The notes under the pieces are model-generated. The model had not been told where the DNA came from, made no database searches, and saw only the letters and a program-made list of their open reading frames with translations. Positions 22,928 to 33,042 of a stretch of 64,000 bases of DNA are shown piece by piece. The stretch is taken from the NCBI RefSeq assembly GCF_000344685.1, contig NW_006920423.1, positions 209,221 through 273,220 on the forward strand, read 5' to 3'. Every line of letters begins with the position of its first letter. Position 1 is the first letter of the stretch. A program made the translations under genes and the position numbers. The DNA is from Gloeophyllum trabeum ATCC 11539 (Eukaryota > Basidiomycota > Agaricomycetes > Gloeophyllales > Gloeophyllaceae).

Positions 22928-23726
22928 GAAGGTCGCGTATGTACCGGCTTCGGCTATGGCTCGTTACCGGTCAACCTAAGCCGGGGACCACTTTGTAATA
23001 ATACACGAAATGCAATCCTCCCTACAAAGTTGAGGACGCAGATTATGTAAGGGAGTCGCGCAGCGGCTCGCAAAGTGGACGCGGAGCCATTGCAGCGGAT
23101 GCACCCAGACGGTTGCCCGACTAACCTATTACCTTATTGTTAAATATTGGTAGTGTGCCGCTAGTGCAGCGGTTAGTGTGACGGGTTATTTCAGATGCAA
23201 TGATGGAAGGTTGAGGTTCAATCCCACCCATGGATGATATTTTAAACTTGCGATGATTTTAGTTGTCTTCACTCCGTAACGCAACTTGACGATTTTCTTT
23301 CGTTCTCTGTCTCATAATGCCGTCATTCCAAGGCACCGATATTGATGACATTGTGGCACTTTGAGTCCGGACAAGGGCCAATCTATACACAAAGCCTGCA
23401 CTTGGTATTATACTTTGGGGTTCAGTTTGAAAAAATTAAAACTACATGTGTACTGATATAACAAACCACTCAACTTCTCATGATCATGGGAGGTGGTGTT
23501 ACCGGTGTACGAACGACTTGCAGTGAGTACACAACCTCCTCACCGCCTTAGGACTCCCATTCCGAAGCGAGTCGCCCCGACTTCAGACGAAGTCCCTCGC
23601 GACGCTGCGGGGCTACCGCACAGTGCCTCGACCTTCCATTTATAGCGACTCGCGTCCTTAACTTTGTAGGGAGGATTGCACTTTCTAATAATACCACAGG
23701 TGAAGTTCCATGGGCAAAGGCTCGTC
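22928..23726. other. Divergent promoter region between VWA8 and the reductase gene
   Basis: About 800 bp between two divergent genes. It contains the tRNA-like element listed separately (23150–23240). The rest has no clear motif. Confidence 0.5.
23150..23240 (+). repeat. tRNA-like element with RNA polymerase III A and B boxes
   Basis: The A-box consensus is met by TAGTGCAGCGG at 23162–23172, continuing CGGTTAGTGTG like a tRNA D arm. The B-box consensus is met by GGTTCAATCCC at 23215–23225. The gap between boxes (42 nt) is a little longer than in most tRNAs. The T-stem has mismatches and no clean anticodon stem is seen, so a functional tRNA is unlikely. A tRNA pseudogene or the head of a tRNA-derived SINE fits best. 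Confidence 0.5.
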
Positions 23727-25329
23727 ATGTCCCGCCCATACGATATAGTCGTTTACGGTGCAAGCGGTTTCACCGGAAAGTTTGTGGCGAAGGAACTCTG
23801 TTCTCTCGCTGCGAAAGGATCATTTCCTGGGCTGAAATGGGTACGCTCCCCAATAACTACCGAGAACCAGCCTCTCATTTCAATACGTCCATATCTTGCC
23901 CTGCGCTTGAAATAATTGTCGTTGGATTCGTGTTGCGCCGTCACTCTTGAACGGAACCCAGGCTATAGCCGGACGCTCGAAGGGCAAGCTCGATACACTC
24001 GTCTCCGAGATCTCCCAGCAGTACGCTGGCGTGGCACCTCCAGGAATAATAATCGCCGATGCCAGCGAGACAGATGGAGAGGGTCCTCTGCAGGCTGTGG
24101 TGGATATGGCTGCAGCCACTAGATTGGTCCTGAACTGTGTCGGGCCTTACCGCTTTACCGGCGAGAAAGTCGTACAGGCTTGTATCCAAGCGAGCACCGA
24201 CTACCTGGACTTGTGCGGGGAGCCGGAATTCATGTAGGTATCTCGGTACTTATAGTACCGGGAAGTTCTACGTGTTGTCACTGATGTCGTCCCCGCAGAG
24301 AAAATATGATTCTCAAGTATCACGACACGGCAGCTGAGAAGAGCATCACGATCGTCCATGCCGCTGCATTTGATTCTGTACCGGCCGATCTTGGGGCGTT
24401 GTTTGCAAAGCGGAACTTGATTGAGAAGGGCGCAACACCCAGCTCAGTTGAGATGTACGTGAAGATGCTCGTCTCTGGGAACGCCAAACCCGGGCTCAAT
24501 TTTGCAACCTACCAATCCGGTGAGCCATTTGCATTTGAAAGGGCATACCCTTTCTGTTCCTGAAAGTGCTCGTATTTACTTACTGCAATTTCGAACAGCT
24601 GTGGAGGGCTTCGGATCCGTCGGACAACTGCGTCAAGTTCGCAAAGCTCTCGCTGCAAAACAGCCACGTCCGGCGACTGTTGGACCCAAGCTTAAGCCTC
24701 GCAAGGGATTGCTAGGGAGATTCCCGCCTTACTTGGATCGTGTCGGCGGCTACCTGATCCCCTACTTCTTCGCCGACCCAGCGATTGTGCGACAAACCCA
24801 GATCCTGGAAGAAGTTCATTCGGCTGGGCTCCCGCCAATCCAGTTCGGCGCCTATCTTGTGATCCCATCCCTGAGGATCCTGCTATTGATGATATTTTAT
24901 TTCACCATATTCAGCTTCCTTGCGGCTAGGAAGTGGGGGCGGGCTCTGCTCCTCCGGTACCCGAGACTGTTCTCTCACGGTACAGTTTACAAAGGAGGAC
25001 CTCCAGTGGAGTCGCTCAAGCACTTTGCATTTACGGAGACGTTCGTTGCTAGAGGGTATTCATCCGCCGTAGATCCGAAAAGTGGCGCGCAGCCCGACGT
25101 GGAGGTAGTGACCAGAGTCAGCGGGCCCGAGTTAGGTTATGTCGCTACGTCCATCTTGTTCAGCTTCTGCGCCAAAATTCTTCTGGACGAGAGACGGCGC
25201 TCCGGGGATGGAGGCTCGATACGCCTGCGGCACGGCGTGCTCACGCCTGCTGTTGCTTTCGGGGACACCGGTCTGATTGAGGAACTCGATCAAGACGGGA
25301 GAGTCACGTTCTCTGTGGTCCAAGCTTAG
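23727..25329 (+). CDS. Saccharopine-dehydrogenase-like oxidoreductase (SCCPDH family)
   Basis: Four exons: 23727–23840, 23962–24233, 24299–24519 and 24599–25329; 445 aa, close to human SCCPDH (429). An N-terminal Rossmann fold is clear: YDIVVYGASGFTGKFVAKEL, then AIAGRSKGKLDTL, then LVLNCVGPYRFTGEKVVQAC and DYLDLCGEPEF. HAAAFDSVPADLGALFA follows, as in the family. A hydrophobic helix sits near residue ~290 (RILLLMIFYFTIFSFL), which in SCCPDH relatives mediates lipid-droplet or membrane association. The C-terminus (HGVLTPAVAFGDTGLIEEL) is typical. These proteins are NAD(P)-binding, but the substrate is not established; the true lysine-pathway saccharopine dehydrogenase is a different protein. 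Confidence 0.88.
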
Positions 25330-25559
25330 ATTTGTTTTGCTGAGGCTTTCTTGTATATTACTTCTGTAATACTCATCGACTGCACCACAAGGGCAACACC
25401 TATTGTCGGTCCCCACTTCGGCCGACCATCTCACAAAGAGCGGCGTTGTGACTTTCATCTACCAGAGCACGGAACATGCCCTCATCTTTCCGAAAAAGCA
25501 GAGATGGTGGTCCCGTCTCAACCTGTTACACGTCTAGATTAATTGAACTCGGCTCGGCG

Positions 25560-27071
25560 GTTAACCCGAAGACTCACAATACGACCTGCATCGAGCACAA
25601 TCTGCGGAGGCACGTGTGAAGTGATAATTACCAGTTGTAAAGCGTGCACTCACGATCGTGTCTGAATCCATTATCGTTTGCGGACGATATGCAATAGTTA
25701 TTACAGTGACATCGCTACCGAGTTTGATCCGCAAGGAAGACTGGATCACTTCCTCCATATTGCAGTCTGCAAGTGAATGGAAAATTAGTCGCACCACACT
25801 GTCTCCGCTGGTGTCGTCTTACCGATCGCTAATGTAGCTGCGAGCACATTGTCAAAGGGTTATGAAATGATTATCCTGTGGATCGACTCATCGAGAATCA
25901 GCAATTTACTCCGGCGGATAATGGCGCGCGCGAGCGCGACAATTTGTCGCTGGCCGATAGACAGATTCTGCCCCGCACTGGCAACCTGGGTATCCAGAGT
26001 AATTGTGTTGTTACAATGGTTAGCCTCGAGAGCGAAGAGAGCACAACCTGCAGCGGGCTGCACGACTCTATTACCACCTTGGTGTCACTACAGCTTTCGG
26101 GACGTGAGAGTGACGTCAGTGCATGCTCACCTAGCAGAAGAAAATTACGTCCGTCCGTGATATTGTTTAGGTCCGAGGTGACGAGGTCACTGATCCTGCC
26201 TAGCAGCTGGCCAGACCCTGGTGCAGACGAGCTGTCCTCTCCTTTAGAGAGTGTTTCTGCGTCCGCCTTCACCCTGACCCGGAGAGAATGCTCAAACACA
26301 AGGGCAGTGACGATAGCTTCGGAGCGGACTGCCACCGCATTCTGGAAATTCACATGTCGTATATCATCGGCCTCTTACCCTGTCATGGATAGGAGTGTAA
26401 AACACTGGACAGCGACGGAGCCGATGTCAGGGCCAAGGAATAACAGTGCCACCATAACCATGGCTTGATAGTCGCGCCGGGGATGACTATTCCCCACAAG
26501 AGCCATCCTTCAGCCTCGTCCGCCGGTTTGAGAGTATAAGTCACCAATGGATAGAGGTTACGATACGTATAGACTCCGAAGGCAACAAGAAGAACCGAGG
26601 CGAGGTGTCGTGAAGCTACGTGGCTCCGTCTACCCGACGAAGATACTGCCAGCAGCACAAGTATCGTTGTGAAGCCTGGAGCCGACGTTTAAGAGTCCCA
26701 ATCCCGATGTATAGAGAACACTGGATTCGACTCACGTATCCCACAGGCACGGTGAATTGCAGGACATCCGGAGTGGGAACGGACCCCTCTTCATATTCAA
26801 GAATGGCTATGGATAACACGAGAACTCCAGCCGACGCTAGGAGTTGTAATATGCGACACAAGAGTATGGTATACCCTCCGTATGAGTCTACATGTTTCCC
26901 GAACCTTGCTGAGAGTGGCTCCTTGGTCGACCTGGTGTCGGAGGGGCTTGAGTTCCACGTTTCTGGGCTTTTGACGAGATTACTGACTAAAGTGAGAAAT
27001 GACAGGCATGCCGCACAAAGTGGATACACCCGCAAATCCAACCACGGGCTGGCACGAGAGGGCGGCGACAA
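25560..27071 (-). pseudogene. Internally deleted ABC transporter (ABCC/MRP type) relic
   Basis: Read on the minus strand, fragments of one ABCC-type transporter appear in order but in changing frames. First come N-terminal membrane segments (SPWLDLRVYPLCAACLSFLT and ILLCRILQLLASAGVLVLSI). Next is ASVLLVAFGVYTYRNLYPLV. Then the region before NBD1 (ALVFEHSLRVRVKADAET and DLVTSDLNNITDGRNFLLL). Then, directly, the C-terminal nucleotide-binding domain (SAGQNLSIGQRQIVALARAI, KLLILDE, and VTVITIAYRPQTIMDSDTIV). Missing are most of TMD1, NBD1 and TMD2, and Walker A is not found. No ATG starts the first segment. This is a dead gene with a large internal deletion. Confidence 0.75.
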
Positions 27072-27431
27072 GTCAGAAGTGAGAGAAGAAAGTACGCGTG
27101 AACGCGTTCTTACGTCGAAGCGGTTGAGGTTAACATTGAGACAATTGACGCGAACTAAAGTCCCGTGGGTCTGTGAACACGGGCCCTTCCTACGACGCGT
27201 CTCTCGTTATATACCTGTCCATGGTGAGCCGAATCGGCTGCGATCCTACCTACAATCTCGGAGTGTAGTACTGCGGTTCAACGAACTCTTATCTCACAGC
27301 AGCATGATGGGAGACCTTGGGAGGGAACAAGCATTCAGAAGGGACAGGCTCGTATTCCGAGTACCGTACAGTGCCGTGAGAGGCGCGATTCGTCAGGGAT
27401 TCCCGACTCGGCCGGCACTGCACACTGTATC

Positions 27432-27790
27432 AGGACCCCTGATAATCAGTATCGAGGCTTTATTTTAGATGCCCAAAATTCAGCGTCTTTGTCCGCGCCA
27501 AATTTCCCGATTTTACGCCCTTTTGTCCGCGAAAAATCAGGTGCCAGCTCGATTTGCCTTCCATATTTGGGAATTGTGGCGTGGGTAACGCTCAAATCTT
27601 CCCGCGCTCGGCGTATGCCGAGAAATCCTGCCCAAAATGGGCAGGTGATGTCCGCGGGAAAAATAAGGGTTGGCCGCTGGGCTCCCAAAATCGGTCGCTT
27701 TGTCCGCGAAAAATCAGGCCTGAGGGGTCTCAGATGGCCAACTTTTGTCCGCGTTTCCACAAAGCCTCGATACTGATAATCAGGGGTCCT
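27432..27790. mobile_element. 359-bp hAT-like MITE with 8-bp target site duplication
   Basis: Terminal inverted repeats of about 30 bp begin AGGACCCCTGAT and run through CAGTATCGAGGCTTT; the two ends differ at one base. Both ends are flanked by ACTGTATC (27424–27431 and 27791–27798), an 8-bp duplication as made by hAT transposases. The interior has several copies of TTTGTCCGCG, some continuing as GTCCGCGAAAAATCAGG, in subterminal positions. There is no transposase, so it is non-autonomous. Open frames inside it are chance. Confidence 0.88.
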
Positions 27791-28004
27791 ACTGTATCTC
27801 CCGCAGATACGAATTGCGAATGCCGGCGGAGTCGGGTATCAAAGGACGATAGAGCGGCATTGCAGTTGATAGGGGAACGTTCAAGGCGAGTGAAGCGCCC
27901 CATGTGGCGCAATACAACCCTTCGAAGTCGCGACTCCGATAACTTGGGTTCTTGAAAGGTTGAAGCCACCTCTCGTCGCATATTCAGTAGAGCATGCTTC
28001 CCTA

Positions 28005-28441
28005 CTATCATTGGACCAGTAGTGAATAATTATTCACTTCCCGTCCCTTTTGTGCACTGGGGACTTCGTGGCTACCCTATACCTTCGGCAATTTTTTTCT
28101 GTAATGATGGATATCTGCATATACCATGTCCAAGTTTGTATATGGAACGGAGGAGTGGTCATCGCTCAGGATTTAAAACTGTCTTGCATGTCCGAGGTCT
28201 AAACGTGACAGAGCGTGACTGCTGCCCCGCCACAGCTCTATTGTGACACATGTGACATCTTATTCACTTCCCGTCCCCTTACGCCGTACAACCTCTACAC
28301 CCACTAGAAAAATCTGAGAAATTTACAGAGGGTGTAGAATGGTATCTGAACCATCCACACCAATTTTGGGGTACATACAATCAGAGGAAGATGACTTAAC
28401 CAGTGAGCAGTTCAAATTATTCACTACTGGTCCAATGATAG
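28005..28441. mobile_element. 437-bp MITE with TA target duplication (Tc1/mariner-like)
   Basis: Inverted ends begin CTATCATTGGACCAGTAGTG and continue AATAATT at both termini. The element is flanked by TA (28003–28004 and 28442–28443), which fits a mariner-type insertion. TATTCACTTCCCGTCCC is found near 28028 and again near 28260 as an internal direct repeat. There is no coding capacity. Confidence 0.8.
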
Positions 28442-28584
28442 TATGAAGACCCGTTGCTCGCCTACTCGGTCGAATTGAGGAGACGCCGTTCACAAGTCTA
28501 CATGCTTCCGTATTTCTGCTGAATCGCATGCATTACTCCATCTGTAGTGCAATCTATTTCATCCGTCTATGTTTCCCCAGTAAC

Positions 28585-29808
28585 TTAAACGCCCTTCCCA
28601 ATGAGCTCTATCGTCTTCTCCACTAGCGCACGCATCACTTCACTCTTCTCTTTGCCAATTGCCAAAACCTCTTCGTGCGAGACCTCGACCTGAGGAGATG
28701 GCGGGAGCGGCGTCCCAGCGAGCTGCGCGAGGTTCAGCACACGTCAAATCGCAGGCGAGAGACAACGCACCTCCGCGTCAACCTCCTCCCTAACGCTCCT
28801 ATATCTATCCGGAATGACCACGAAATTGGTCACCAAACTCAGCACACAAACTTCCACGCCCTCCTCCCGCGCGGCGAGCACCTCCGGCACGGTGCTCATC
28901 CCCACCACGCTCGCGCCTGCCGCGCGCAGGAAGCGGCCCTCCGCGGGGCTCTCGTAGGTAGGTCCCGACACCCACGCGTATGTGCCCTCGCCGACGGCTG
29001 ACGCGGGCAGCGCGAGCTGGTGAGCGGCGTGGAAGAGCGCGCGCCGGAGGGAGTGCGAGTACGCGGTGGAGAGTGGGAGGAAGCGCGGATATTGGGGCTT
29101 GGCGGGCCCCAGAAGGGGGTTGAACCCTGTTAAGTTGGGGAGTGCGAGGTGGTCGCGGATGGAAACGACTGGGGGTGTTAGTTATAGTAGGATTGGCAGG
29201 TGGTCTAGGTGATGAGACATACTTGTCCCCACGGGGAGTCCAGGGTCGAGGGATCCGGCTGCGTTCGTGACTGTAATATGATTGTATCACCCTACTGCAC
29301 GATGGGTACTGTATGGTGCCGCTTACTGATTAGGTTCTTGACGCCTAGTCGGGCCATCACTCTGACGGGGTAGACAACCGTAGACAGCGAATGGCCCTCA
29401 TAGGCATGGAACTAGCTGGGCCAGTGAACCAGTCAAAATCCAAAGTCAGATGACATGACAGGTGTTCCCATACCCGTCCCAACATTGCAACTACGGGTAC
29501 GCCATCAGCAGGACCCAAGAGTCCGAACGCCAGCGCGCTCTTATGACCAGGAACTATATTCCGTCATCATCAGAACCTTCTTCAGCGCACGATCCACCCC
29601 GCAACGTACCGGTGCTAGTCCCAAATCCTTTCAGCGATGAATACGGTACCTCAACACGTTCCCTGAAACTCGCGGCGAGCGTGCTCAGACCCGACCCGCA
29701 CACGATGCCGACCTGAGGTTTAAGCAGCTGCTCTGGCAGAAGCGTCCCGAGGATGTCGATATTCGACGCGATGAACTCGAGCGAGGTGTCTTGCTGCAGG
29801 TCGGTCAT
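28585..29808 (-). CDS. PNP1: Purine nucleoside phosphorylase
   Basis: Six exons, about 314 aa, starting at ATG 29808 (MTDLQQDTSLEFIASNI) and ending at the TAA at 28587–28585. Family motifs in order: VGIVCGSGLSTLA (phosphate-binding loop), GFGTSTVPGHKSALAFG, VAMLGRFHAYEGHSL, RVMARLGVKNLIITNAAGSL, and the purine-site and signature region TYAWVSGPTYESPAEGRFLR followed by AGASVVGMSTVPEVLAAR. These trimeric enzymes split inosine and guanosine with phosphate in purine salvage and are cytosolic. All splice junctions keep frame. The active-site Glu of SGPTYES and the Met of GMSTVPE are present, so the gene looks functional. Confidence 0.95.
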
Positions 29809-30872
29809 GGCGGTCGAGGATAAGGTATCGATTCGAATCTACAGCAGATCTCCCTTAATTTACGGCTATTTACGGCCAACGAAGTGATGTCCGGTGGCTG
29901 TGCAGTATGTGATGGCCGGCGGAAATGCCACAGTTCGACTCTGCATGGCCACAGTACTGTACTCACTTGTACTTAGCGTATGAAACTTGCGTTTGAGCAA
30001 GGCTTTGTTTCTCCAGTAATCTTAAGACTCTGAAAGGGGGAAATTTTGGAATAGCTGCCTTTCGACTCAGACGCCACAGGCAATAGGTAAAATGAAGTAA
30101 TCGTAATGATACTCGTGAGGACATCATGCTCTGCGTCCTTGGGAAACGACCATCAGCTATTACGGCGTCATAGGCTGATAGAACCTGAGACTCTTTCAGG
30201 GGTTTAGGGGCTCAAGGGATGTCTTACATCAATCTTCAAGTTCGTAGTTAGAAAGGAAATCGGCAGCGTTGAATATCAGCTGAGAATGTCATTTTCGGGT
30301 GGATCAGTGTAGAGGCGGGGTGAGGTGCCTGATCCGCTATTGTCCACGGGGAGCGGAGTGGCATTTTGGTCAGCCACAAGAGTAGGCTTCGACGCACCTG
30401 CGTGACTCGCTGCACCAGATCCTTACTTGAATCGACGTTGCGGCACGTACGCCACTCGGGTTACCGGGTGAGGCAGTACTTACTCGGGTGCCTGTCATCC
30501 TGTAAACAAGAGCAGAAGTGAGACAGCAAGCGTCTTTTCATGGAAGAAGACACCGAGAGATATCTCTAGACGGTGCACGTCGTAGGGGCAGATCCCCGCA
30601 TGTAAGACAGACGGATGGCTTTGTCAGAGTGTTTCTTGGACGAAGCTCACCTCTGAAACCATAGCATCTTCTCGAAAGTCCAGTGCGCCATATATGCGAG
30701 GCAGGGGTTTTCCCAGAAGACAATAAACCTCAGGAATACCGGGCCTAAAACCTCTGCGCAGGGGGGGGCATAAAAGGGACGCGCTCTGACCCGAGGTCAC
30801 CCAGGTCAAGTCCATCCAAGGAACTAGCCTACCTGCGCCTCTCGTTCTCAAGTCGCAGTCATCCTCGCACCC
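29809..30872. other. Intergenic region upstream of pheromone precursor 1
   Basis: About 1.06 kb without a convincing gene. The right end carries the TATA element of the pheromone gene (30770–30777). The remainder shows nothing recognisable. Confidence 0.5.
30770..30777 (+). promoter_or_regulatory. TATA box of pheromone precursor 1
   Basis: ATAAAAGG lies 96–103 bp before the start codon. The second pheromone gene has the same octamer at nearly the same distance. Confidence 0.6.
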
Positions 30873-30974
30873 ATGGACGCGTTCAGCACGACAGCACCCA
30901 CCGGCGAGGACGCGCCTCTCACAGACGAGGAGCGCGGAGGCGGCGGAGCGTTCAGCTACTGCGTCGTAGCCTGA
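30873..30974 (+). CDS. Lipopeptide mating pheromone precursor 1 (CaaX type)
   Basis: A 33-residue reading frame from ATG 30873 to TGA 30972–30974. It begins MDAFSTTAPTGEDAP and ends AFSYCVVA. The C-terminal CVVA is a CaaX box for farnesylation, AAX removal and carboxymethylation. The Glu-Glu-Arg (TDEER) before a Gly run is the usual N-terminal maturation site of basidiomycete pheromones, which would leave a short peptide GGGGAFSYC. Start MDAF and length are typical of Agaricomycete precursors. The peptide would be exported by a Ste6-type transporter and sensed by a Ste3-type receptor; neither gene is in the window. Two intron-like stretches with acceptors at 31044 and 31165 may lie in its 3' UTR. 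Confidence 0.88.
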   Translation: MDAFSTTAPTGEDAPLTDEERGGGGAFSYCVVA

Positions 30975-31712
30975 GGATAGTGTCAAAGGTGAGGTCTTCA
31001 GGCCGCGCGATGTAGTGGTCGGAGGGACTTACTTATATTTTCAGAGGATCTTCCGCGTTTCGTTGATCTGCGACGCTAGGGTTTCTTCCCAGCGATGCCC
31101 ATCCAAGGTACGACCCTACGAGAGCTCGGTGTGGTATTCAAGGGGAGTACTTACATCACTTCCAGAGCATCTTTCACCTTTTATGATCTGTAACGCTGGA
31201 TAGACAACTGGTCAAACAGTAGGGAAGTCGTAAGGGCATATACTCTAGGACTCCTACCTTGTGTTGTCTTTTCGTATCCGCGTTCGTTAAGACGCATTTA
31301 CAAAATCGCACCTTTATTGGTAGAAAATAAGATTGCCAAGGTCGACACGTACGATACCGAGGCTCAATTTGAAGCCGAAGGCCAGTGGAACGTACCTCAG
31401 ACTGAGAATGGCGGCGTAAGCCATCCCTAGAGGCAGAACAGGAAGTATACAGAAACTCGGAAAAGTCATACTTCATCCGAATAATCCGACGACATAAGCA
31501 TGAAGGAATCGGATAAGAGTCCAATGAACGAACTTGGCGTGCCGCCGTCATGAATTGTGGGTGTGGCGCGAACACGAGGCCATGCACACTCACGTGACCG
31601 CGTCCAGATCGGCTCCGAGTCCTTATGCAATTTAAATTACGTCTACCTTTCCCAGCTTTGTGGTCTCCGTTAGAGGGCACTACTAATCACGCGCCTACAT
31701 TTAGACACAGAG
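30975..31712. other. 3' flank of pheromone gene with duplicated exon-like unit
   Basis: Two acceptor-plus-exon units resemble each other: AGAGGATCTTCCGCGTTTCG at 31043 onward and AGAGCATCTTTCACCTTTTA at 31164 onward. Both then read (T)GATCTG(C/T)(G/A)ACGCT(A)GG. They look like duplicated 3' UTR exons preceded by introns. The rest of the interval has no gene. Confidence 0.45.
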
Positions 31713-32777
31713 ATGGAGACACCCAGAGGAAGGGGCAGAGGGAGAGGTCGCGCGCGGGGTGCAAGAGGTGGTGGCCGTGGCCGTGGTCGAGGGAGCGGGA
31801 GTACAGTCAATGGCCCCGTTGTGGAGAGAACTGGCTTAGTCGTCGGTATGGCTGATTCTCATGTAACATTCCTTCAACTTTGTTCACTGACTATATGTAT
31901 AGAGCACCCAATCATGGACACAACTGGTTTGGCAATCGGTATGGCCGAGCATCATATTACGATCCCCCAATCTGGCAGCCTGACTGTATGTGCGTAGAGG
32001 AGCCAACAATTCCTAGAACTGGCTTGTTAATCATCGGTAATAATCGAAACTTAACTCAATTGTCCTGCAGCTTTGCCTGCTGACTGTTTGCGCACAGAGG
32101 AGCCAACACGCGCCAACGGCAGATCAGATACCGAAGACGGGAGCACAACCGTTATCGACTCAGACTTCGATTCCGACGCGGGGAGCTACGAGAATCTGAT
32201 GAGGAGGATGAGCCTACGAGATGACGCCGCCGCACGCGCCTACTTCGGCAACGCCCCCCTTCGCCCCGCCGCCGGCCCCCCTCTCGTAGTGAAAGAGAGC
32301 ATCGGAGGGGCACTCGTACAAGATCCCACGCGTGACCCGCGGCTCAGCGCCATCCTCCCCGGCTCCATGTCCTTCGCTATCTCTGTCCACCCGCTACACA
32401 TCCCCAACGCGCGCGCCATGTGGTCCACGGCATCCAGCACATCGATCATAGACTGGCGGTTTGTGCGGCTGGCAGGCTTACTACCGCAGATGGTCCCCCT
32501 ACGCCATGGCATCGACCGTGTCACATTAACAGGTATCATGGGGGCATCCCCGATGAAGGTCTTCGGCCGCGTGGACGTGCTCTTTGATGCTCTTGGGTAC
32601 GAATTCGAATTGCCCTGCTGGGTGACAGATATCGGCTTTCCAGTGGAAATGGTACTGGGCAACGACTGGGTAGAGAAGTTCGATCTGGTATATATGGTAG
32701 GAGGAGGTGAGATACGCATAAACGAGGCAGATGCCAGGAAGACCAGAGCAGTGGAAGATAAGTATCGCACGAGATAG
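31713..32777 (+). CDS. Domesticated retropepsin-like protein with RGG-rich N-terminus, copy 1 (intact)
   Basis: Exons 31713–31845, 31903–31938, 31998–32036 and 32098–32777; 295 aa. Exon 1 encodes an Arg-Gly domain (PRGRGRGRGRARGARGGG). The two small exons each code for a short '(E)EP…TGL' unit and end with the same split codon, as if one exon had been copied. The last exon holds an acidic stretch, then a segment resembling retroviral-type aspartic proteases: MWSTASSTSIIDWRFVRLAG aligns with the usual 'DSGATxSFIxxRFVxxLGL', and later VEMVLGNDWVEKFDLVY aligns with 'ILGMDWL'. The catalytic Asp-Ser/Thr-Gly is replaced by Ser-Thr-Ala, so no protease activity is expected. No reverse transcriptase is nearby. 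Function unknown; the Arg-Gly region suggests RNA binding. Confidence 0.65.
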
Positions 32778-33042
32778 GTCGTCAGATGGGGCATTGGAAG
32801 GTAACAGAGGTGTAAGACGTTATAATATACGAACTGGATAGAGTTGTGGGTCCTTGTGGGCGCGAACGCGAGGTTATCGCGCCACATGTATATAGAGGCC
32901 CTAATTGGTTAAATCACCTCTATGATCCTCCTCTCTGACGTCCGTTGGGCGACCATGGAACGTACTGTACAGAAATATACAAATACCGGATTCTGAGGCT
33001 GGAAACGGTTTCACAAGTCGCTGTCGAGCACGGCCAGCAGAG

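Noticed and set aside
27489..27776. Overlapping frames on both strands at 27.45–27.78 kb resembling short proteins
   Set aside because: They lie wholly inside the hAT-type MITE and reflect its repeated subterminal words.
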